This document shows, one piece after another, positions 1 to 9,269 of a stretch of 64,000 nucleotides of DNA. The position numbers were made by a program, and so were the translations under genes. The DNA comes from an uncultured Lachnospiraceae bacterium (GTDB lineage: Bacteria > Bacillota > Clostridia > Lachnospirales > Lachnospiraceae). The notes under the pieces were generated by a model, which searched no databases, had not been told where the DNA came from, and was given only the letters and a program-made list of their open reading frames with translations. The first letter of the stretch is position 1. Every line of letters begins with the position of its first letter. The stretch covers positions 31,782 through 95,781 of the forward strand of contig CAMNTM010000011.1 in assembly GCA_946558465.1 (NCBI GenBank). The letters run 5' to 3'.

Positions 1-613
1 GTCAGGTCCGTATATAGTGGAAGAAATTTACCGCCAGACTGATGGTGATGCAGTGATTACGACTGAGGTAGGACAGCATCAGATGTGGGCGGCGCAGTAT
101 TATAAGTATACAAAGCCAAGAACCTTCCTGACCTCCGGAGGATTGGGAACGATGGGATATGGACTTGGCGCGTCGCTTGGTGCAAAGACGGGCCGGCCGG
201 AAAAGACAGTGGTCAATATTGCCGGTGACGGGTGCTTCCGCATGAATATGAACGAGATAGCGACGGCGGTAAGACATCATATTCCGATTATACAGGTAGT
301 GGTCAATAATCATGTGCTTGGCATGGTGCGTCAGTGGCAGAATCTGTTTTATGGACAGAGGTATTCGGCCACAGTGCTGAATGATGCGGTAGATTTTGTG
401 AAGCTTGCAGAAGCGATGGGTGCTGTAGGGATCCGCGCAGAGACGCAGGAAGAATTCCAGAATGCATTCAGGGAAGCGCGTGCTCTTGGCCGTCCTGTAG
501 TAATTGACTGCCAGATTGACTGTGATGATAAGGTATGGCCGATGGTGGCGCCGGGTGCCCCGATTAACGAAGTGTTTGATGAGAAGGATTTACAGGAAAA
601 GAAAAACAGCTAA
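1..613 (+). CDS. ilvB: Acetolactate synthase large subunit, C-terminal part (5'-truncated by window edge)
   Basis: The reading frame is open from base 2 and ends at TAA 611-613. It encodes the thiamine-diphosphate-binding C-terminal third of a ThDP enzyme. The ThDP motif is visible as AGDGCF followed about 27 residues later by VVNN, and the flanking GLGTMGYGLGASLGA and GMVRQWQ segments are typical of acetohydroxyacid synthase. The enzyme condenses pyruvate (or pyruvate plus 2-ketobutyrate) in branched-chain amino acid synthesis. The regulatory subunit (ilvN) is not adjacent but lies at about 33.8 kb with ilvC. The gene precedes serC by 23 bp. The N-terminal two thirds are outside the window. 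Confidence 0.93.
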   Translation, partial: SGPYIVEEIYRQTDGDAVITTEVGQHQMWAAQYYKYTKPRTFLTSGGLGTMGYGLGASLGAKTGRPEKTVVNIAGDGCFRMNMNEIATAVRHHIPIIQVVVNNHVLGMVRQWQNLFYGQRYSATVLNDAVDFVKLAEAMGAVGIRAETQEEFQNAFREARALGRPVVIDCQIDCDDKVWPMVAPGAPINEVFDEKDLQEKKNS

Positions 614-636
614 GCAAAGAAAATGGAGGAATGACA

Positions 637-1719
637 ATGAGCAGAGTGTATAATTTTTCAGCAGGACCGGCAGTTCTGCCGGAGGAAGTTTTACGGGAAG
701 CAGCAGAAGAGATGTTAGACTACAGAGGAACCGGTATGTCCGTGATGGAGATGAGTCACCGCTCAAAGGATTTCCAGGATATTATTGACGAGGCCCAGAA
801 GGACATCCGGGAGCTGATGAATATTCCGGATACGTATGAGGTGTTGTTTCTGCAGGGGGGCGCTTCGCAGCAGTTTGCCATGATTCCCATGAATCTGATG
901 AAAAACGGTGCAGCGGATTATATTGTTACGGGACAGTGGGCGAAAAAGGCAGCTCAGGAGGCAGAAAAGTACGGGAAAGTGAACATTATCGCCTCCTCGG
1001 CGGACAAAACATTTTCCTACATCCCGGATGTTTCGGACCTTCCGGTTTCTGAGGATGCAGATTATGTATATATCTGTGAAAATAATACGATCTACGGAAC
1101 AAAGTACAAGGAGCTTCCGAATACAAAAGGAAAGCTTCTGGTGGCCGACGTGTCCTCCTGTTTCCTGTCCGAGCCTCATGATGTGGAAAAATACGGCATC
1201 ATCTACGGGGGCGTGCAGAAGAATGTAGGGCCGGCCGGGACCGTGGTTGTAATTATAAGAAAGGATTTGATTACAGATGATGTGCTTCCGGGAACTCCCA
1301 CGATGTTAAAGTACAAGACACATGTCGATGCAGGCTCTATGTATAATACACCGCCTGCTTATGGGATATACATCTGCGGGAAGGTATTTAAATGGCTTAA
1401 GAGGCAGGGCGGACTTGCAGCGATGAAGGAGAAAAACGAAAAAAAGGCAAAGATTCTCTATGATTATCTGGATGAGAGTCAGATGTTCCGTGGAACGGTA
1501 GTAAAGAAGGACCGCTCCCTTATGAATGTTCCGTTTGTTATCGGTGATAAAGAGCTGGAGGCAAAGTTTGTTAAAGAAGCGAAGGAGGCAGGATTTGTCA
1601 ATCTGAAGGGTCATCGGACCGTGGGAGGGATGCGTGCGAGCATCTATAATGCAATGCCGGCCGAAGGTGTAGAAGCTCTGACTGTATTTATGAAAAAGTT
1701 TGAGGAGGAGAACCTGTAA
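637..1719 (+). CDS. serC: Phosphoserine aminotransferase
   Basis: This 360-residue PLP enzyme converts 3-phosphohydroxypyruvate plus glutamate to phosphoserine, the second step of serine synthesis. The N-terminus YNFSAGPAVLP, the FLQGGASQQF segment and the PLP-lysine region GGVQKNVGPAG are diagnostic of SerC. An ATG at 631 is in frame, but GGAGGA (625-630) touches it directly. The ATG at 637 sits six bases from that Shine-Dalgarno and starts MSRVYNFSAGP as in the family, so 637 is preferred. serA begins two bases after the stop, so the two serine-pathway genes form one operon. Confidence 0.95.
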   Translation: MSRVYNFSAGPAVLPEEVLREAAEEMLDYRGTGMSVMEMSHRSKDFQDIIDEAQKDIRELMNIPDTYEVLFLQGGASQQFAMIPMNLMKNGAADYIVTGQWAKKAAQEAEKYGKVNIIASSADKTFSYIPDVSDLPVSEDADYVYICENNTIYGTKYKELPNTKGKLLVADVSSCFLSEPHDVEKYGIIYGGVQKNVGPAGTVVVIIRKDLITDDVLPGTPTMLKYKTHVDAGSMYNTPPAYGIYICGKVFKWLKRQGGLAAMKEKNEKKAKILYDYLDESQMFRGTVVKKDRSLMNVPFVIGDKELEAKFVKEAKEAGFVNLKGHRTVGGMRASIYNAMPAEGVEALTVFMKKFEEENL

Positions 1720-1721
1720 TT

Positions 1722-2885
1722 ATGTATAAATATTATTGTTTAAATCCGATTTCTGAAGTGGGGCTGGAAAAATTTACAGAGGATTACGTTCCGGCCGGCT
1801 CACCGGATAAGGCAGACGCGATTCTTGTAAGAAGTGCGGTCATGCATGAGATGGAGTTCAGTGATTCTTTGAAGGTTATCGGAAGAGCCGGGGCCGGTGT
1901 GAATAATATTCCGCTGGAAAGATGTGCAGAGGCCGGAATTGTTGTGTTTAACACGCCGGGAGCTAATGCCAATGGAGTGAAGGAGCTGGTTATCGCCGGG
2001 ATGCTTTTGGCATCCAGGGATATTATCGGAGGAATTAACTGGGTGCAGGAAAACGAAGAGGATGGAAATATTGCAAAGGATGCAGAGAAGGCAAAAAAAG
2101 CATTCGCCGGCTGTGAGCTGGAAGGTAAAAAGCTGGGTGTAATAGGCCTGGGTGCAATCGGAGTGCTGGTTGCCAATGCTGCGGCCCATCTGGGGATGGA
2201 TGTATACGGTTACGATCCTTATGTATCTGTAGATTCAGCCTGGAGGCTGTCCAGAAATATTCATCACGCTAAGACCGTAGATGAGATTTATAAGGAATGT
2301 GATTATATTACAGTACATGTCCCGGCTATGGAGAGTACAAAGGGCATGATTGATAAGGATGCCATCAGTCTGATGAAGGAAGGTGCGGTTGTTCTTAATT
2401 TTGCCAGAAATGTGCTTATTGATGAGGAGGCCATGGTAGACGCACTGCTGTCCGGGAAGATAAAGCATTATGTGACAGATTTTCCCACGCCGGAGATCGT
2501 CGGCGTAAAGGGAGCAATTGTAATACCACATCTTGGGGCTTCCACTGAAGAATCTGAGGATAACTGTGCCAAGATGGCTGTGAAGGAAATAAAAAATTAT
2601 CTGGAAAACGGAAATATAAGAAATTCCGTAAACTATCCGGATTGTGATATGGGAATCCGCGGAGACAGTACAAGAATTACAATCCTTCACCGTAATGTGC
2701 CGAATATGATCGGACAATTTACGAAGATTTTAGCAGAGGATAATATGAATATTGCAGATATGACAAATAAAAGTAAAGGAAAGTATGCCTATACGATGAT
2801 TGATATTGATTCTCCGGTTACCGAGCGCGCGGCCGAGGATTTGAGAAAAGTTAAGGAAGTATTAAGAGTACGCGTAATTTGTTAA
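1722..2885 (+). CDS. serA: D-3-phosphoglycerate dehydrogenase, short form with ACT domain
   Basis: This 387-residue NAD-dependent dehydrogenase catalyses the first committed step of serine synthesis from 3-phosphoglycerate. The Rossmann motif GVIGLGAIG is near residue 140, the RAGAGVNNIP segment near residue 50, and the catalytic His lies in IPHLGAST. The last 75 or so residues (from ITILHRNVPNMIGQ) form an ACT domain, which suggests serine feedback. The intervening allosteric domain of long SerA forms is missing, so this is the short class. GAGGAGGAG at 1702-1710 is the ribosome binding site, lying inside the end of serC. No terminator is obvious after the stop. Confidence 0.94.
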   Translation: MYKYYCLNPISEVGLEKFTEDYVPAGSPDKADAILVRSAVMHEMEFSDSLKVIGRAGAGVNNIPLERCAEAGIVVFNTPGANANGVKELVIAGMLLASRDIIGGINWVQENEEDGNIAKDAEKAKKAFAGCELEGKKLGVIGLGAIGVLVANAAAHLGMDVYGYDPYVSVDSAWRLSRNIHHAKTVDEIYKECDYITVHVPAMESTKGMIDKDAISLMKEGAVVLNFARNVLIDEEAMVDALLSGKIKHYVTDFPTPEIVGVKGAIVIPHLGASTEESEDNCAKMAVKEIKNYLENGNIRNSVNYPDCDMGIRGDSTRITILHRNVPNMIGQFTKILAEDNMNIADMTNKSKGKYAYTMIDIDSPVTERAAEDLRKVKEVLRVRVIC

Positions 2886-2916
2886 TGAAAGTTAAGAATT
2901 GAAAGCACACCTTTTG

Positions 2917-2945
2917 TTGCCTGCGAAGAAAAAAGAGCGTATAAT
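2917..2945 (+). promoter_or_regulatory. Sigma-A promoter for the polysaccharide deacetylase
   Basis: TTGCCT (2917-2922), a 17-bp spacer and TATAAT (2940-2945). It lies downstream of an in-frame TTG at 2899, which supports the start at 2989 for the following gene. Confidence 0.6.
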
Positions 2946-2988
2946 AAAAACAGCTGAAAGGGGTTTTGAGCGTAAGGGGTGTTTACAG

Positions 2989-4428
2989 ATGACAAACTTT
3001 GAGAGATACAGAAGACGGAAAAAAAGGATAAGAAGGGTAAGAGTCTATATGAAGATTCTTGCTCTTTTTACGATTTGCTTTACACCGTTTTTTCTGCTGA
3101 AGACTGCTGCCGCTGCGGAGCAGAAAGCAGAGATTCATATATCTGTGGCGGACAGTGAGATTCTGCAGGGAGAGGCTGTCCCGGAGTTTAAAGCGGAGAT
3201 ATCTGCTGAGGGACGGGCAGATCTTGTGCTCGATGAAGGAAGTGGTTATACAATTGGGGATCTTGAAAAGGAGTTGAATGCAGAAGGAGCCTATACGCTG
3301 CAAAGCAGCGGAGACGGCAGTACGGAGGGTGAATATCCGATTGTATTTAGCTTACAGGAGGAACTGAAGGACAAGCTGTCAAGATATCATAAGAGGGTAA
3401 CTGTTGAGCAAAAAAACGGAACATTTAAGGTGAAAAATCCGGTCGGGGAATGGGATGGCACCAGATTCAGGAAATATGACGGAAGCTATCTTACAAGTGA
3501 TTTTATTGTCAGCAGAGGTGATACATATTATTTTGATGCAGAAGGGAACAAAGTAACAAACTGGCAGAATATAGGAGGAAGCTGGTATTATTTTGATGAA
3601 TTGGGTGTGCTTCTGCGAAGCTGCTGGCAGCAGAACGGGGAGTCAAAAAGCTATTTAAGTGATGCAGGAACGGCAGTAACCGGATGGCTTACGCTGGAGG
3701 ATAAACGGTATTATTTTGACGAGAACGGACTGATGGAAACCGGACAGGTGGTGTTAGGGTTTACCATCTATCAGTTTGCTGATGACGGAAGTCTTGTCTC
3801 AGAGCGGGTTATGGATATCGATCCGGAAAAGCCGATGGTTGCTTTAACCTTCGATGACGGTCCGGGAAAGCGGACCGGAGAACTTCTTGCGTGCCTGGAG
3901 GAGTATCATGCCCATGCAACCTTCTTCATGCAGGGAAAGAATGTTCCCGGTTATGCAGAAGAGGTGAAAAAGATGCTGGAGACTGGCTGTGAGCTGGGCA
4001 ATCATTCTTACGATCATGCAGACCTGGGAAAAGCCGATGAAGCTAAAATTAAGAGTGAGATTGGAGATACAAATGAAAATCTGAAGCAGATTACCGGACA
4101 GGGTGCAACGGTGATGCGTCCTCCCTATGGTTCAATCAGCTCTGAATTAAGAGAGTATGCAGAGATGCCGATGATTCTGTGGAATATAGATACTCTGGAC
4201 TGGAAAACGAGAAATGCACAGTCGACGATTGATAATGTTATGGGATCAGTAAAGGATGGAGATATTATTCTGATGCACGACATTCATACAGAATCAGTAG
4301 ATGCGGCAATGGAGCTGATTCCGAAGCTTCAGGAGGCAGGCTATCAGCTGGTTACAGTGACCGAACTGGCTGCAGCGAAAGGTATAACACTGGAGGACGG
4401 AGAAAAATATACGGATTTTAATCCGTAG
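2989..4428 (+). CDS. Secreted polysaccharide deacetylase with choline/glucan-binding-type repeats
   Basis: The protein has 479 residues. A very basic N-terminus and a hydrophobic stretch (about residues 22-42, ending TAAAAEQ) form a signal peptide. A middle region (about residues 150-265) carries aromatic repeats such as TYYFDAEGNKVTNWQ and SWYYFDELG, the pattern of cell-wall-binding repeats. The C-terminal half is a NodB-type carbohydrate esterase 4 domain with all motifs: TFDDGP (Asp289, Asp290), NHSYDH (His339, His343), RPPYG, DTLDWK and ILMHDIH. It probably deacetylates peptidoglycan or a surface N-acetylated glycan. AAGGGG at 2974-2979 serves ATG 2989. An in-frame TTG at 2899 would add 30 residues but lies upstream of the promoter. 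A terminator follows. Confidence 0.9.
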   Translation: MTNFERYRRRKKRIRRVRVYMKILALFTICFTPFFLLKTAAAAEQKAEIHISVADSEILQGEAVPEFKAEISAEGRADLVLDEGSGYTIGDLEKELNAEGAYTLQSSGDGSTEGEYPIVFSLQEELKDKLSRYHKRVTVEQKNGTFKVKNPVGEWDGTRFRKYDGSYLTSDFIVSRGDTYYFDAEGNKVTNWQNIGGSWYYFDELGVLLRSCWQQNGESKSYLSDAGTAVTGWLTLEDKRYYFDENGLMETGQVVLGFTIYQFADDGSLVSERVMDIDPEKPMVALTFDDGPGKRTGELLACLEEYHAHATFFMQGKNVPGYAEEVKKMLETGCELGNHSYDHADLGKADEAKIKSEIGDTNENLKQITGQGATVMRPPYGSISSELREYAEMPMILWNIDTLDWKTRNAQSTIDNVMGSVKDGDIILMHDIHTESVDAAMELIPKLQEAGYQLVTVTELAAAKGITLEDGEKYTDFNP

Positions 4429-4450
4429 GGTTCTTGTGTTCAGAATAAAG

Positions 4451-4503
4451 GGAGATGCCGCAAAATCACCAAGTTAGATGATAGAGCGGCACCTCCTTTT
4501 TTG
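4451..4503 (+). terminator. Rho-independent terminator after the deacetylase gene
   Basis: GGAGATGCCGC (4451-4461) pairs with GCGGCACCTCC (4486-4496) with one mismatch, and is followed by six T (4497-4502). Confidence 0.75.
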
Positions 4504-4528
4504 TTTCCGGGCATAAAAACGGAGCTGT

Positions 4529-5701
4529 CTACTTCTGTTTTTGCTGTTCCAGAAGTCTATGAATCTTGTCTGTCGGATTCAGGACAGAGCTCATAGTGAT
4601 ATCATGATTGAAAGAGTCTATAATTAATGCAACAAATTTGCTCATATCTGCAGCGACAAAATATGGCTTATCCGCAGCCTCAGGCGGAAGGTATGTGAGA
4701 TTTGTTGTGATTACCCGGTCAATATAGCCGTTTTTGTAGTATTCATCAAACTTACTGAATCCGTCGGTGAAGAGGCCGAAGGTGGAGCATACAAAAACCT
4801 TTGCGGCTCCTTTTTCCTTTATTTGTTTTGCCACATCTAGTATGCTTTCTCCGGAGGATATCATATCATCAATGATGATCACGTTTTTCCCATGGATATT
4901 AGCACCCAGAAATTCATGGGCGACAATCGGGTTTTTGCCGTTTATAATGGTAGAATAGTCCCGGCGCTTGTAGAACATTCCCATGTCCACGCCAAGTACA
5001 TTGGAAAAATAAACTGCACGGTGCATAGCTCCCTCGTCAGGGCTTACAATCATTAGATGCTCCTTGTCCATAGAAAGGTCCGGCTCTGCGCGCAGCAGTG
5101 CTTTGATAAACTGATACGGAGGCTGAAAATTGTCAAAGCCGTGGAGCGGAATAGAATTTTGAACCCTGGGGTCGTGAGCGTCAAAGGTGATGATATTGCT
5201 TACACCCATATCTACCAGCTCTTGAAGTGCCAGGGCGCAGTCAAGAGATTCCCGTTTGGTCCGTTTGTGCTGCCGGCTTTCATAGAGGAACGGCATGATA
5301 ACATTGATTCGGTGTGCCTTTCCGGTTGCCGCAGATATGATACGCTTCAAATCCTGATAGTGGTCGTCCGGTGACATATGGTTCAGATGTCCGTTTACAG
5401 TGTAAGTAAGACTGTAATTACAGACATCAACCATGATAAAAAGGTCCTTTCCCCGGATGCTGTCTCCGATAATACCTTTTGCTTCGCCGGTACCGAAACG
5501 AGGGCAGCGGCATTCAATTAAATAGTTGTCGAGCTGATAGCTTGAAAAAAGCGGGGAAGATAAAGATTCCTTCAAGGTGTCCTGACGAAACTGTACGATG
5601 TATTTGTTGACTTTTTCTCCTAATTCCCGGCAGCTGTCCAGAGCTGCTATTTTAAGCGGAGCAACTGGCAGGGCCTCTTCCATTAACTTTATGTTTGGCA
5701 T
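4529..5701 (-). CDS. PRPP-synthetase-family protein (ribose-phosphate pyrophosphokinase, long variant)
   Basis: The protein has 390 residues, against about 315 for a standard Prs. Recognisable elements in order are the nucleotide-loop region YESRQHKRTKRES (canonical YARQDRK..REP), FDAHDPRVQNSIP (canonical DLHA.QIQGFF.IP), SPDEGAMHRA (canonical SPDxGGxxRA) and the PRPP loop VIIIDDMISSGES. Catalytic features look intact, so PRPP formation from ribose 5-phosphate and ATP is likely. An extra segment at residues 50-110 makes it a divergent paralogue, probably a second prs copy. AGGAG precedes the ATG at 5701. It converges on the deacetylase gene and diverges from the DUF512 gene. Confidence 0.85.
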   Translation of the reverse strand: MPNIKLMEEALPVAPLKIAALDSCRELGEKVNKYIVQFRQDTLKESLSSPLFSSYQLDNYLIECRCPRFGTGEAKGIIGDSIRGKDLFIMVDVCNYSLTYTVNGHLNHMSPDDHYQDLKRIISAATGKAHRINVIMPFLYESRQHKRTKRESLDCALALQELVDMGVSNIITFDAHDPRVQNSIPLHGFDNFQPPYQFIKALLRAEPDLSMDKEHLMIVSPDEGAMHRAVYFSNVLGVDMGMFYKRRDYSTIINGKNPIVAHEFLGANIHGKNVIIIDDMISSGESILDVAKQIKEKGAAKVFVCSTFGLFTDGFSKFDEYYKNGYIDRVITTNLTYLPPEAADKPYFVAADMSKFVALIIDSFNHDITMSSVLNPTDKIHRLLEQQKQK

Positions 5702-5884
5702 AATATTCTCCTGTGAAAATGTTCTTCTACGTTACATTATACTTATTTATATCATTTTTTGGGCGTTGCGGTCAATGGGATTTGAAGATGTTTTTCGAGC
5801 AGATATTAGAAAAGAGAATGAAACTTGTTTGTTTGGAGAAAAAATATTATAATGAAAAAAATATACGATAATCGGAGTAAATGT

Positions 5885-7219
5885 ATGAAGCATGAGCATA
5901 TGATAAAAAAAGTCGAGCCTGGCAGTATCGCAGAGGAGCTTGGAATCGAGCCGGGAGATAAATTGATTTCTATCAATGAGACAGAGATTGAAGATGTGTT
6001 TGATTATCATTTCTGTGTGAATGATGATGAGTTAGTTCTTCTGGTTGAAAAATCTGACGGAGAACAGTGGGAGTTTGAAATAGAGAAGGATTATGAGGAA
6101 GATCTGGGGCTTATTTTCGAACAGGGACTTATGGATGAATACCGCTCCTGCAGGAATAAGTGTATGTTCTGCTTTATTGATCAGATGCCGAAGGGCATGC
6201 GTAAGACGCTGTATTTTAAGGATGACGATTCCAGATTGTCTTTTCTGCAGGGAAATTATGTTACGCTTACGAATATGAGTGATTCGGATATTGACAGAAT
6301 TATCCGCTATCACCTGGAGCCGATTAATGTGTCCTTTCATACAACGAATCCAGAGCTTCGCTGCAGAATGCTTCATAACCAGTTTGCGGGAGAGGCGCTT
6401 AAAAAGGTGGACAGGCTTTTTGAAAGCGGTATTGAGATGAATGGGCAGATTGTGCTTTGTAAAGGGATTAATGACAGGGAGGAGCTGGAAAGAAGTATTC
6501 AGGATTTGTCAGGATATATACCTTGTTTGAAAAGTGTGTCTGTAGTGCCGGTAGGCCTTACAAAATTCAGGGAAGGCCTTTATCCGCTTGAAGCATTTAC
6601 GAAGGAAGAGGCAAAAGAGGTTCTGCATATCATTCACAGATGGCAGAAAAAGCTGTATGCAGAGTATGGCTGTCATTTTATTCATGCGGGGGATGAGTGG
6701 TATATTCTTGCGGAGGAGGAGGTGCCGGAGGAAGAACGGTACGACGGCTATCTTCAGTTGGAAAACGGGGTGGGGATGCTGAGGCTCTTGAAAGAAGAAT
6801 TTTCAGAAGCATACAGACTGGCAAAGGGGGATTCAGAAAAAAGAGAAGTATCAATGGCAACGGGAATTCTGGCTTATCCCTATATCCGCGAGATGGCAGA
6901 ACAGCTTATGGAGAAATACACAGAGACAAAGATACATGTCTATCCAATTAAAAATGAGTTTTTCGGAGATAGAATTACCGTATCAGGCCTGCTTACCGGA
7001 CAGGATATTATCAGCCAGCTGAAGGGAAAAGATCTGGGAGAAAGGCTTTTGCTCCCTTGTAATATGTTCCGCAGCGGGGAGGAGGTTTTCCTGGACGATA
7101 TCACTCTGGATGCGCTTAAGAGAGCTTTACAAGTGAAGGCCGATATTGTAAAATCAAGTGGACAGGATTTTATAGAAGCAGTTGTAGGTGCAGAGCCGGG
7201 TGCGAAAGTAATACTATGA
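5885..7219 (+). CDS. DUF512 protein: PDZ-like domain plus radical-SAM-type core
   Basis: The protein has 444 residues from ATG 5885, which has GGAG seven bases upstream. In-frame starts at TTG 5825 and ATG 5852 are less well placed. Residues 5-60 form a PDZ-like domain (VEPGSIAEELGIEPGDKL). A cysteine cluster CRNKCMFC (CX3CX2C) followed by FIDQMPKGMR and DDDSRLSFLQGNYVTLTN is characteristic of the DUF512 family and resembles a radical SAM [4Fe-4S] site. The exact reaction is unknown. The family is repeatedly found directly upstream of der, as here (38-bp gap), which suggests a link to ribosome assembly or envelope function. Confidence 0.88.
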   Translation: MKHEHMIKKVEPGSIAEELGIEPGDKLISINETEIEDVFDYHFCVNDDELVLLVEKSDGEQWEFEIEKDYEEDLGLIFEQGLMDEYRSCRNKCMFCFIDQMPKGMRKTLYFKDDDSRLSFLQGNYVTLTNMSDSDIDRIIRYHLEPINVSFHTTNPELRCRMLHNQFAGEALKKVDRLFESGIEMNGQIVLCKGINDREELERSIQDLSGYIPCLKSVSVVPVGLTKFREGLYPLEAFTKEEAKEVLHIIHRWQKKLYAEYGCHFIHAGDEWYILAEEEVPEEERYDGYLQLENGVGMLRLLKEEFSEAYRLAKGDSEKREVSMATGILAYPYIREMAEQLMEKYTETKIHVYPIKNEFFGDRITVSGLLTGQDIISQLKGKDLGERLLLPCNMFRSGEEVFLDDITLDALKRALQVKADIVKSSGQDFIEAVVGAEPGAKVIL

Positions 7220-7257
7220 AGGTATTGGAAGCGACAGATTAGAACAGGAGATTTATT

Positions 7258-8586
7258 ATGGATAAACCAGTAGTGGCAATTGTCGGGAGGCCGAATGTAG
7301 GAAAGTCAACACTGTTTAATGCCCTGGCCGGTGAAAAGATTTCGATTGTAGAGGATACGCCGGGTGTGACAAGAGACAGGATTTATGCGGATGTAAGCTG
7401 GCTTGACAAGGAATTTACTCTGATTGATACAGGTGGTATTGAGCCGGAGAGTAAGGATATCATCCTTTCTCAGATGCGGGAGCAGGCCCAGACAGCGATT
7501 GATACGGCGGATGTAATTATCTTTATTACGGATGTGCGCCAGGGACTTGTGGATGCGGATTCTAAGGTGGCAGATATGCTGCGGCGCAGTAAGAAGCCGG
7601 TAGTTCTGGTGGTAAATAAGGTAGACAGTTTTGAAAAGTTCATGCCGGATGTGTATGAATTCTATAATCTCGGAATTGGAGAGCCGGTGCCGGTATCTGC
7701 GGCGTCAAGGCTTGGAATCGGAGATATGCTGGATAAGGTTGCGGAGCATTTTTCAGAATACGAGCAGGATGGGCAGGAGGATGAGCGGCCGAGAGTTGCC
7801 ATTGTCGGAAAGCCGAATGTGGGTAAGTCTTCTATTATTAATAGGCTTTTGGGAGAGCAGCGGCTGATTGTTTCAGATATAGCAGGAACGACGCGGGATG
7901 CAATTGACACAGAGGTGGTTCACGACGGAAAGGAATACGTATTTATCGATACTGCTGGGCTGCGCAGAAAAAGCAGAATAAAAGAGGAGCTGGAGCGCTA
8001 TAGTATTATTCGAACCGTGACAGCAGTAGAGCGTGCGGATGTAGTGCTGGTAGTAATTGATGCCGTTGAGGGAGTGACGGAGCAGGACGCGAAGATTGCT
8101 GGAATTGCTCATGAGAGAGGCAAGGGAATTGTGATTGTGGTGAATAAGTGGGATGCCATAGAGAAAAATGATAAAACGATGCGGGAGTATGAAAATGAGG
8201 TCCGCAGAGTGCTTTCCTTCATGCCTTATGCGGAGATTATGTATATATCTGCCGAGACGGGACAGCGGCTTCTTAAGCTTTATGATATGATTGATATGGT
8301 GATTGAAAATCAGACGCTGCGTGTGGCTACGGGCGTTCTGAACGAGATATTGACAGAGGCTGTTGCCATGCAGCAGCCGCCCTCTGATAAGGGAAAGCGG
8401 CTGAAGCTTTATTATATGACACAGGTGTCAGTAAAGCCTCCTGCCTTTGTAATTTTCGTAAATGACAGGGAACTTTTACATTTTTCCTATCAGAGATATC
8501 TGGAGAATAAGATTCGAGAGGCGTTTGGCTTTAGGGGGACTCCGCTTAAATTTTTTATCAGAGAGAGAAAAGAAAAGGAGCGCTGA
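7258..8586 (+). CDS. der: Ribosome biogenesis GTPase Der (EngA)
   Basis: This 442-residue protein has two tandem GTPase domains and a C-terminal KH-like domain. The first P-loop is GRPNVGKST (residues 10-18) and the second is GKPNVGKSS at about residue 185. Switch and G3/G4 motifs [22 protein letters not shown] and NKWDAI are all present. Der acts in 50S subunit maturation. Its length is normal. Its stop codon overlaps the first base of plsY (TGATG), so the two are translationally coupled. Confidence 0.97.
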   Translation: MDKPVVAIVGRPNVGKSTLFNALAGEKISIVEDTPGVTRDRIYADVSWLDKEFTLIDTGGIEPESKDIILSQMREQAQTAIDTADVIIFITDVRQGLVDADSKVADMLRRSKKPVVLVVNKVDSFEKFMPDVYEFYNLGIGEPVPVSAASRLGIGDMLDKVAEHFSEYEQDGQEDERPRVAIVGKPNVGKSSIINRLLGEQRLIVSDIAGTTRDAIDTEVVHDGKEYVFIDTAGLRRKSRIKEELERYSIIRTVTAVERADVVLVVIDAVEGVTEQDAKIAGIAHERGKGIVIVVNKWDAIEKNDKTMREYENEVRRVLSFMPYAEIMYISAETGQRLLKLYDMIDMVIENQTLRVATGVLNEILTEAVAMQQPPSDKGKRLKLYYMTQVSVKPPAFVIFVNDRELLHFSYQRYLENKIREAFGFRGTPLKFFIRERKEKER

Positions 8587-9230
8587 TGATGGAACGTTTA
8601 GTATGTGTGGTGATTGGATATGCATTCGGACTTCTGCAGACAGGTTATATCTATGGAAAGCTTCATCATGTTGATATCCGGACGCAGGGAAGCGGAAATG
8701 CGGGAACGACAAATGCGCTTCGGACGCTGGGGCCTAAGGCTGGGCTGGTGACTTTTCTTGGTGACAGCTTTAAGTGTATATTTGCAGTAATAACCGTATA
8801 TTTGATTTTCGGCAGAACCTGTGTAAATATCATGCCGGTGCTCGCTATGTATGCCGGAATGGGTGCCGTGATGGGGCATAATTATCCTTTTTATCTGGGC
8901 TTTAAAGGCGGAAAGGGAATTGCGGCTACAGCGGGGCTTATCGCAAGTACAGTAAATGTATGGCTGGTTCTTATCTGTCTTCTTGCCTTCGCAGGAATTG
9001 TGGCAGTGACGCGTTATGTATCGCTGGGTTCTCTTGCGGTAGTGGTTATTTATTTGATTGAGGTGATAGTGTATGGACAGATGGGGGGTTTTGGAGTGCA
9101 GGCGCCCTATGTCTATGAAATATATGCTGCTGCGGTACTTCTGATGCTGTCTGCATTTTATAAGCACCGTGAAAATATAAAGAGGCTGTTGTCCGGGACA
9201 GAAAATAAAATCAGTTTTGGAAAGAAATAA
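8586..9230 (+). CDS. plsY: Glycerol-3-phosphate acyltransferase PlsY
   Basis: This 214-residue polytopic membrane protein transfers acyl from acyl-phosphate to glycerol 3-phosphate, the first step of phospholipid synthesis. Family motifs are GSGNAGTTNALRTLG, GHNYPFYLGFKGGKGIA and a final cytoplasmic basic tail. Several membrane segments are evident. GGAG at 8577-8580 serves ATG 8586; an ATG at 8589 is equally possible. It is coupled to der and followed after 39 bp by gpsA, which makes the glycerol 3-phosphate it uses. Confidence 0.95.
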   Translation: MMERLVCVVIGYAFGLLQTGYIYGKLHHVDIRTQGSGNAGTTNALRTLGPKAGLVTFLGDSFKCIFAVITVYLIFGRTCVNIMPVLAMYAGMGAVMGHNYPFYLGFKGGKGIAATAGLIASTVNVWLVLICLLAFAGIVAVTRYVSLGSLAVVVIYLIEVIVYGQMGGFGVQAPYVYEIYAAAVLLMLSAFYKHRENIKRLLSGTENKISFGKK

Positions 9231-9269
9231 TAAAAAGTAAATAAGAAAGTAATAAGAAGGAGGTAAAAA